NCBI RefSeq assembly: GCF_040183065.1
Contig: NC_091132.1
Location: forward strand, 87,434,606 to 87,498,605
Reading direction: 5' to 3'
DNA length: 64,000 bases
Origin: Periplaneta americana
Taxonomy: Eukaryota > Arthropoda > Insecta > Blattodea > Blattidae
The notes under the pieces were generated by a model, which was given only the letters and a program-made list of their open reading frames with translations, searched no databases and had not been told where the DNA came from. Every line of letters begins with the position of its first letter. Position 1 is the stretch's first letter. Positions 57,340 through 64,000 of this stretch are shown here, piece by piece. The position numbers were made by a program, and so were the translations under genes.

Positions 57340-57791
57340 CAAAGAAAATCTTCCATAGGAAGGGTAGTGAAACTAGGGTTCTATCTTAGAGACTAAGTTT
57401 GCAGTATATAAAAGAACAATACACAGCAGAAATTTTGGACCTAGAATATATAATACATTAATTAGAGCTTACCCTGAACTAAGTACACTTAACACACATA
57501 GATTTAGGAAACAAATTAGATTAATTATTTAATTGTTTTGTATTTATTTTAAGCTGAGTTAAAAATTGATACTCATATACTCACGTACTTTTGTATTTTC
57601 TATTTGTATGTATTATTACTTGCTGTATGTATTTTACTATATATTAATGTTATTGTGCTCAATGAACTCTCTTAATTTTGTGATATATTTTATATAACTG
57701 ATCTGAGCTGCGCCCGAGCACGAGCTTCTGCTCTTTCGGGCTGCAATGCCTAATGTAGTTCAAGTGTAATGTATTAAATAAATAAATTTGA

Positions 57792-57832
<41 letters not shown>

Positions 57833-57856
57833 TAATAATAATAATAATAATAATAA
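57340..57856 (+). mobile_element. Likely non-LTR 3' end with hairpin and (AAT)n tail
   Basis: A frame near 57440-57510 reads LIRAYPELSTLNTHRFRKQI, like the C-terminus of Jockey/CR1-type ORF2. Downstream, 57712-57741 forms a hairpin (GCCCGA .. GAGC TTCT GCTC .. TCGGGC), followed by an AATAAATAAAT stretch and a pure (AAT)n tract at 57799-57856. A structured 3' UTR with a microsatellite tail is typical of several insect LINE families. The family assignment is tentative. Confidence 0.5.
57799..57856. repeat. (AAT)n microsatellite
   Basis: Directly follows the hairpin-bearing LINE-like 3' end (57340-57798). One AAC interruption. Confidence 0.97.
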
Positions 57857-57989
57857 ATCTAATGATATTGTAAGCAAGTTCTCAAAACAACCTTTGTATC
57901 GTCTATATACAGACGCTACTGAACTACAAGCATCTGGCAAGCCCCTAATAGATATCTAAAAGTAGAAACTATATTATAATTACTCTGTC

Positions 57990-58213
57990 AGTGTCCTATC
58001 ATGTGTGCTCGCAACTGCAGAGGTTATATCAGTGTTACTGGTGTGCCAGAATTTTGTCCTGCAGGAGTTCGTTTACATGCCAGTAAATCTACTGACATGA
58101 TCCTGTCGCATTTAAGCACACTAAAATGCCATCGACCTGGACCGGGGTCGAATCTGCAACCTCGAGCACTGAAGGCCAGTACTATACCAACTACGATACC
58201 CAGACCGACTGCA
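57990..58213 (-). repeat. tRNA-headed SINE, family F, second copy
   Basis: The inverse of 17238-17463, with body CATTTTAGTGTGCTTAAATG and GGCACACCAGTAACACTGAT and head B box GATTCGACCCCGG. It lies in the uif-like intron between exons 3 and 2. Confidence 0.8.
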
Positions 58214-58372
58214 TAATGAATTTCGTCTTATAAGTTACTCATTTAAAAAATGGAATTTCAACATTATCAGATTGGTCTTAGTCTACCATTTTTGAAACCA
58301 TTGGAAGCTTTTTTTTTTTTAATACCGTACATTAACTTGGGAGAAAAGTATAAAAGTGCAATGGCAACTTAC

Positions 58373-58563
58373 CACAATCAGGAGCCATTACGACTTGTCC
58401 CACCGGACAAGCATAGTCTGACTTGAGTTGAAGTGATGCTGGATCTGGCATGGTGTTAGGCAGAATGTCGTGGACATCAAACTGATCTTCTTCCAAAATT
58501 AATTTCTCAAGAAGACGTTGTACACTGGATCTTTCATTAGAATTAGAGTTGATGACAGGGTCA
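58373..58563 (-). CDS. uif: uif-like exon 2
   Basis: 191 nt, AG acceptor in a TTTCAG context and GTAAG donor. It encodes a polar linker ([20 protein letters not shown] and on) followed by [14 protein letters not shown], the start of the first cysteine-rich repeat. The last nt pairs with exon 56587-56760 to make a Val codon. The linker has no recognised domain. Confidence 0.8.
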
Positions 58564-58935
58564 CTGAAAGATACAGTGTGGAAATATAAGCAAAGCTATC
58601 CCATTAGGCTCTTAGGGTGGCGGAAATTTGAGGCTTCTATCTTACGAGACAATCTGCACTATTAATGTAATATAAATATAAACTAACATACAATTTCAAT
58701 AATAAAATGCTTTGTGTTCGGTACTTTTTTGTTTTTAATTACGTTGTGATTATTTCCTGTATTTTATACGAAATAAATCTTCCAGATTATTTCATTATTT
58801 GTCAGCAAATATGCATTTGTATGAAATCTGGTTTGAAAATTTTACGATATGTGGCAACTAGATTCTAAAAATAACTTCACAGTAACACAAATAATATATG
58901 ATGAATCAGAACCATATGATTGTACAAGATGAACT

Positions 58936-59160
58936 TACTTATGGCTTTTAAGGAACCCGGAGGTTCATTGTCGCCCTCACATAAGCCCGCCATTGGTCCC
59001 TATCCTGAGTAAGATTAATCCAGTCTCTACAATCATGTCCCACCTCCCTCAAATCCATTTTAATATTATCCTCCTATCTACGTCTCGGCCATCCCAAAGT
59101 TCTTTTTCCCACCGGTCTCCCAACTAACACTCTATATGCATTTCTTGATTCACCCATTCC
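58936..59160 (-). mobile_element. RTE-like 3' end, copy 4, degraded
   Basis: On the minus strand the block beginning at ACTTACTTATGGCTTTTAAG matches the end of copies 1-3, with many substitutions (for example in the GRPRRRWED region). No open frame remains. It lies in the uif-like intron left of the mariner. Confidence 0.75.
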
Positions 59161-59591
59161 AAGGCTTATTTTGAGGTTTCATAACAAGCTATTACATGAA
59201 CATGTTCGACATATCTGTGGTATTGTCTGAGTTATATCAGAACAAACAAATCTGTAGCTGATAAACTAATGTACAACCTGCGTATGCTTTCTTTGGAAAA
59301 AAATTAATGTGCGAAATTTTAAACCATTAATTATCATCATCATATTCTGTGAACTGTGAAACTGCAAAAGTGTTGAGAGCAGTTTATGCCATAAAAAATT
59401 CTAGTATACTTGAGAGTAGAGTTCCCAGATGAAAAATTTAAAAGCACGACATTTTGCTGAAAAAGCAGGATTTTCCATATAAAAGCAGGACATAATAGAC
59501 TAACTTGGTACTTGACATGACGCTTTTTTCAGTATGTTATATAATAAGGTAATTTGTTAGTCTTCATACAATAAAATTGATACAACTATTA

Positions 59592-60922
59592 CGAGGGGGA
59601 TCCAGGAAATAACGACCGTTTTGTTGTAATAATAAAAAAAAAATATTCATTTGAAAAAACAAAGTCTGTTACATAACTGAAGCTTCCTTTACTTCTCTAC
59701 ATAATCACCACCTACATTTAAACATTTGTCGTATCTGTTCACTAGCTTTAGAATTCCCGTGTTATACTCCTCTGCTGCCAGTTCATTAAGCCAGATGTTC
59801 ACTGTCTTCTTCAACTCTTCATCACTTCCAAAATGCGTACCACCCAGAAAGTCTTTCAGCTTAGTGAAAAGGTGAAAATCGCTAGGAGCAAGGTCTGGAC
59901 TATAGGGCGGATGATCAAAGATTTCCCAACCGAATTGATCCAGCAATTCTCGAGTTGAAGCAGCAGTGTGCGGGCGGGCGTTGTCATGAAGAAGCACAAC
60001 CCCTCTCGAAAGCATTCCTCGCCTCTTGTTTTGGATGGCTCGCCGTAGTTTTCGTAAAGTCTCACAATAACGATTTGCATTGATTGTAGTGCCTTTTGGC
60101 ATGAAATCCAGCAAAAGAACACCTGTGCGATCCCAAAAGACAGTAGCCATGACTTTTTGTGTTGAGAGAGTCTGTTTGAATTTTCTCGGTTTCTTGGGTG
60201 ATGAGGGATGATGCCACTGACGTGATTGGCGCTTGGTCTCTGGGGTGTTGTGAGACACCCAGGTCTCATCACCAGTCACAATTTGATCAAGAAAGGCGTC
60301 TCCATCTGTGTGATATCGCATCAAGAATGTCAATGCTGAGGCCATTCTCTGAGTTTTGTGTTGGTCACTCAGTTGCTGTGGAACCCATCATGCACATATT
60401 TTGTGATAGCCAAGATGTTGCGACACAATTTCACCAAGCAAAGAACGAGAAATGTCAGGAAAGGCAATATGCAATTCGTCGAGTGATGTGCGCCTGTCTT
60501 GCAAGATTCTGTCGTTCACTTTAGTCTTCAGGTCTTCTGTGATGAGTGATGGGCGTCTGGGTCGAGTTTCATCGTGGACATTTGTTCGCCCATTGTTGAA
60601 CATTTCGCACCATTTTCTCACATTTCTTTCAATCATTACAGTATCACCATACACTTCCTTCAATTGCCGGTAAATTTCTGCAGGTTTCAAATGTCGGGCA
60701 TTCAAAAGTCGAATCACACTCCTCACCTCACAGTCGGCGGGATTATCAATCACGTCGTTCATTTTGAAGTAACACAAAATGCACAATGGCGACTTGTTGC
60801 AACCAGTACTCACAACATTATGAGAACACATGTAAAGGAAGCCAGTTGACCTTCAAAAAGGAAGGGGAGTCAGTTGTGCGGCAGGTATGCGCGAACGGTC
60901 GTTATTTCCTGGATCCCCCTCG
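59592..60922 (-). mobile_element. mariner transposon, nearly intact (1331 bp)
   Basis: Terminal inverted repeats of 29 bp, identical to each other, lie at 59592-59620 and 60894-60922 and are flanked by the TA target duplication (59590-59591 and 60923-60924). The single gene inside runs on the minus strand (59689-60762). Size, TIR length, TA target and the D,D34D transposase are those of a classical mariner. The identical TIRs and nearly open gene indicate recent insertion. It lies in the uif-like intron between 58563 and 62853, apparently inside an older repeat. Confidence 0.97.
59689..60762 (-). pseudogene. mariner transposase, one premature stop
   Basis: The frame runs from ATG at 60762 to the stop at 59689, 357 codons, broken only by TGA at codon 125 (plus TCA 60388-60390). 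That codon sits just before the conserved WVP..L motif, where families usually have Arg, so a CGA to TGA transition is likely. The N-terminal half carries the paired helix-turn-helix DNA-binding region. The C-terminal half has the catalytic triad: D in GDETW, D in HDNARPH and D in SPDLAPSDFHLF, with exactly 34 residues between the second and third. As read, the product would be truncated before the catalytic domain, so this copy is probably inactive but could be mobilised in trans because its ends are intact. Confidence 0.93.
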
Positions 60923-61369
60923 TATCATGAATTAAATTAATTAAATAAATTACAATGATTGTAAATAAGCTTTTACCTTGTTTAATTTTCTGATTGTTAA
61001 TACTTCTCTGATGACCCAACTTGTTTGAGCAAGGAATTTTTTTTAATTCAGTAAATACTTGTGAAAATCCATACGCCATAACTGTCTTGAATTAAATTTT
61101 ACGAACATAATTCCTCTAATGGACCCCAGATAAAGACGGTTTCTCTCTTTGGTACATTGAGAATTAATATTAGGGGAGAAAAATTGTTACTGTAACAGAC
61201 ATATTCTGTAGGACCAAAAATTAATCTTTACGTAGAACCACTGAGAATTGGCAAGAAAGAAAAATAGGACAATTACTGATTTTTTACAATGTCTGACCAG
61301 ACGTAGGACACACACCTAAAAAGCAGACAGAACATGTCCGGCGAAATCCGGACATCTTGTAACCCTATT

Positions 61370-62336
61370 TGAGAGGCAGAAGATGTTTCATAGGCTTGGG
61401 AAGACATGAGAGACGGGGAAAGAAATTAAAATGACCAAACTCTCATAGAAGATGTGAAAATCTGAAAATAATGAGTTTCGGCTGTCTATATCAGATGAAG
61501 CTGTTCACGATAATACTCTGCACAATAAAATGGCTATACCCAAGTTTCCGGTTTAAATATCAACAATAAAATTGGACCATTATTTGTATCGCAGAATCAG
61601 CGAGCTTGGACTGTTTCAAAATGCCTGAAAATTACGTAGATATTCTGATATTTCTAACATAAAATATCGTGTGGCGACAACTATATAAAGTATTTCATAA
61701 AACAAGTTTCAGAGTGTTTTCAACAAGGATAGCATCATCTAAGTGCAGTGCTATGTAAGAAGATTATTTTGATGGTGAAGTAATTAGAGATAAACGAAGA
61801 CAGCTTTTGTGTGTGCATTCTGAGAATTTAGGAAACGTAAAAAAGAAGTCCTTCACTGGTCTCCTTAAGGTTTTAGAAAAATAGATTAGCACCATAGAAG
61901 ACTTGAGAAGAACTCAAGAAGGGGAGGCCTTAAATAAGGGAAAGACATGGAAAGAAATAAAGACAATGGCAAGAGTAGAAAATGGAGACATTTCACGAAT
62001 GATCTGTGTTCCAATGAGAAACTATAGAAAGTTATCTTTGTATAGCACACTCAAGCTAATAGAAAATCCAAATGAGAAGACGTAAAACTACACTAATATT
62101 CACATGGTCAATCTCAACAACCTAATCTAGTCTACACACATACGCACTTTCAGTAAGTTTCTTAATACTAAAGCATAGTTTTAGAATTTTACAGAAATCT
62201 CGTAGAGATCAATAATGATACAATACTAACAGTTATTATTCATTAAGTGCTAATAGACAAAGAGTTTCATGCTACACTCATAAATTCAAAAATAAAATTA
62301 TTATTACCAATATAAGTTACCTTACAATTATATTTA
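61370..62336. other. uif-like intron, nothing recognised
   Basis: Single-copy-looking AT-rich DNA between the mariner-bearing repeat and the pogo-like MITE. The short frame at 61903-62085 has no family match that I can see. Confidence 0.4.
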
Positions 62337-62811
62337 CAGTGAAACCCCGTTTATCCGAATTAAAGGAAATGGAGCTGTTTCAGATAAACTGATTTTTCGG
62401 ATAATTCATGGTTACTATTTTCTGTAGTGCACTTTGTTTTATACCTTCAGCATCATAGAAGTGAATAGACGCGGAATCAGTTATCTGCAATTCAGCTATA
62501 ATTGTCCCACAATATACATCCGTTGGCCACTACTGAACACAAAACATGGAAACTGAGGATGTGAAAAGCAGATTTCTCTTACTGCATTCCCTAAAGGGCA
62601 CTCACCCTCATTTTTAGCCTTGCTTTGGGGTGAGAACAAGACGGTAACTGTCTCATTGGTATGCATTGACGAACTTCAGAACATAAGATGCAATTATATT
62701 TTAGACAGTATTCTTTTCAAGAAAAAATACGCTTTATTGTCCAAAAATACGGTATGTATTTTTACTTAATTGTTTCTGTTAAGTGAAGTTTGGTTAAATG
62801 GGGTTTTACTG
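62337..62811. mobile_element. pogo-like MITE (475 bp)
   Basis: The left end CAGTGAAACCCCGTTTATCC and the inverted right end CAGTAAAACCCCATTTAACC match at 16 of 20 positions. The left flank is TA; the right flank is not intact. Internal CGGATAATTC and GATAAACTGA resemble the 6953-7755 element. No coding sequence was seen. It lies in the uif-like intron just left of exon 62853-62918. Confidence 0.6.
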
Positions 62812-62852
62812 TGCATATAACAACAACATAAGTGATAAAATAGTATGCTTAC

Positions 62853-62918
62853 TTGACAGCTGGGAAGGAGATTTCCACACTGTAAGTGTCGCTAGCCTGG
62901 CGAGATTGTCTATCCAGC
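62853..62918 (-). CDS. uif: uif-like exon 1 (of those visible)
   Basis: 66 nt flanked by AG (plus CT at 62919-62920) and GT (plus AC at 62851-62852). It reads LDRQSRQASDTYSVEISFPA then V, entering in phase 1 and leaving two nt of an Asn codon completed at 58563. It is short and has no domain signature, so it is supported mainly by the phase match and splice signals. Confidence 0.65.
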
Positions 62919-63480
62919 CTAGAGAGAAGGCATGAATAGCATCACATGCAGTGCCATTTTAAACAGAATCAATGCACAAACTACAAGTTATTGAAAATAT
63001 GAAGGTGCATGTACGGAATGAAATCTACTTAGATGAAGTGCAAGAGTGCACTGAATACAAGCTACAGTCAATATATGTACGTTTGCTCATGCAGCTACAC
63101 TGTAATTTCTAAAGCAGATTAAATTTAAATTTAAATAGACTGCACAAGATCAGTAAGACAAGAAATATACAGAAAATTAATGTTTTTGCAGTGTCAGTGT
63201 TCAAACTACAAAAAAATATGCATTCGATAGCTTATGGCAATTTCAAGCATTTCAAATGAATACTTTGAAATCTACACAATCATTAAGTATCGCATTATTA
63301 GCTTAATATTGGAAAAACAGTTAAAACATTGAGCTCAACAACAACAGATGGTGATGGTGATGATGATTATGATGACGACAAGACGACAATGATAAATCTT
63401 TTATTCATTCTTGATTCACACACTTTTAGCATTTGTATATCACTAATAATACTAATAAAAACTTGTTAAATTAACAACTT

Positions 63481-63571
63481 TTGAACTGCACTGCTTTAAC
63501 TTATTAAAATGTAATATGGTACTTTACCTTAGTGACTATTTTCGGCGTGATTTATCGCCATTTTCAAACCT
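63481..63571 (-). mobile_element. Penelope-like 3' end, extremely truncated (PLE3)
   Basis: A 91-bp insertion lies between two copies of a 21-bp sequence (63460-63480 and 63572-63592, one mismatch), as expected of a target duplication. On the minus strand it contains TTGAAAATGGCG, CGCCGAAAATAGTCACTAAGG in two blocks around a loop, which is similar to the PLE2 3' end. It carries the stem GGCG/CGCC, GAAA and GTC, but the first core block is degenerate (TTGAAAA rather than CTGANGA). Confidence 0.6.
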
Positions 63572-63629
63572 AACTTGTTAAATTAATAACTTTCATCTTA
63601 TAAATCTCGCTTTTTAGATAAAGCTTTAG

Positions 63630-63950
63630 ATATGTAAAGCTGACTTGAATAATTTCAAGGGGAAAATTGTTCCAGGATCGGGTATCGAACCCAGGACCTT
63701 TGGCTGAGCGCTCCAACGCTCTACCTATTGAACTACCCAGGAAACAGAAAACCACAAATTTAATTCATACAGTAAGTGTGCACTCAATGTTGGGCTCTGA
63801 CAATCTGTCAATCCACTTGAAGTATGTGAATATAAGGGGAAAATTGAGTTGGAGTCTAGTATAGTTCCTGGGTAGCTCAGTAGGTAGAGCGTTAGGTCTC
63901 GGGTTCGATACCTGGCCCTGGAACAATTTTTCCCTTGAAATTATTCAACC
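63630..63950. repeat. Inverted tRNA-headed dimer (family C)
   Basis: A minus-strand head (63645-63752, B box complement GGGTATCGAACCC) and a plus-strand head (63865-63925, GGGTAGCTCAGTAGGTAGAG then GGGTTCGATACCTGG) are separated by a body block, GTAAGTGTGCACTCAATGTT. Both outer arms are AATAATTTCAAGGGGAAAAT-like. No clear TSD was found. Confidence 0.75.
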
Positions 63951-64000
63951 TTTATCTTATCCTAGTGACATAGTGTACTATTTATCGAACTGTTAGCAAC

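Larger units (their letters stand above)
59417..61369. repeat. Older inverted-end repeat apparently split by the mariner
   Basis: Ends TAGAGTTCCCAGATG (about 59417) and, inverted, TAGGGTTACAAGATG (about 61369) are followed by similar spacing and ACAT..TT..AGG blocks. The mariner at 59592-60922 would lie inside. Borders are approximate. Confidence 0.35.
34711..62918 (-). other. uif: Uninflatable-like (SVEP1-like) transmembrane gene, 3' ten coding exons
   Basis: Ten minus-strand exons (62853-62918, 58373-58563, 56587-56760, 56344-56495, 50972-51283, 47974-48121, 47679-47877, 43895-44097, 38397-38513, 34711-34742) join without phase conflict into 530 residues plus a stop. Order: a linker; four GCC2/GCC3 (Ephrin-receptor-like) cysteine-rich repeats; two EGF-like domains; one membrane span; and a cytoplasmic tail of about 117 residues containing [18 protein letters not shown] and ending DKSDSDSEGQ. 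This fits a type I apical cell-surface receptor. From memory of insect proteins the architecture and tail resemble Drosophila uninflatable, whose insect orthologues are often auto-named 'sushi, von Willebrand factor type A, EGF and pentraxin domain-containing protein 1'. That name is a recollection, not a search result. The exon chain itself is certain; the orthology is moderately certain. Introns carry the mariner, pogo-like, piggyBac-like and Penelope insertions. Confidence 0.75.

Noticed and set aside
60198-60849. Plus-strand frames over the mariner
   Set aside because: Antisense shadows of the transposase, which is clear on the minus strand.
1-64000. CRISPR arrays, bacterial operons, rRNA genes, endogenous viral genes
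   Set aside because: No spaced direct repeats of CRISPR type, no Shine-Dalgarno-led gene strings, no rRNA-like stretches and no recognisable viral capsid, envelope or polymerase genes; all RT sequences are LINE- or Penelope-type.

Overview
The window looks like a piece of a large, repeat-rich arthropod genome, most likely an insect and perhaps a cockroach-like one; the species is an inference from style, not shown directly. It is AT-rich. Genes are split into short exons with GT/AG introns of several kilobases, and the space between exons is packed with transposable elements, tRNA-headed SINEs and long (ATT)n tracts. There is no bacterial operon, rRNA, CRISPR array or convincing functional tRNA gene.

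Two host genes can be read, both on the minus strand. Left (1210-19151): six phase-compatible exons of a platelet-activating factor acetylhydrolase (PAF-AH), including the GHSFGG nucleophile exon. The 5' start was not located, and the last exons, with the catalytic Asp and His, lie beyond the left edge. Right (34711-62918): ten phase-compatible exons giving the last 530 residues of a single-pass membrane protein: four Ephrin-receptor-like (GCC2/GCC3) cysteine-rich repeats, two EGF domains, a membrane span and a conserved acidic tail ending at a stop codon. This best fits insect uninflatable (often auto-named SVEP1-like). Its upstream exons lie beyond the right edge.

Almost everything else is mobile DNA, much of it with readable target-site duplications (TSDs): a near-intact mariner with one nonsense codon; deleted pogo-like, piggyBac-like and hAT-like elements; transposase and Helitron relics; several non-LTR retrotransposon families; two Penelope-like (GIY-YIG) retroelements plus a third, very short 3' end; at least eight tRNA-headed SINE families; and several MITEs. 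Nesting is common, for example a SINE pair inside a Penelope ORF and a hAT MITE inside a LINE.

The two most interesting signals are (1) a hammerhead-ribozyme-like core, CTGANGA-stem-GAAA-NUH, in the 3' region of all three Penelope-derived copies, and (2) tRNA-headed sequences arranged as inverted dimers or larger palindromes and flanked by single 11-14 bp TSDs, which suggests they insert as palindromic units. The largest is 1.22 kb (28322-29544).
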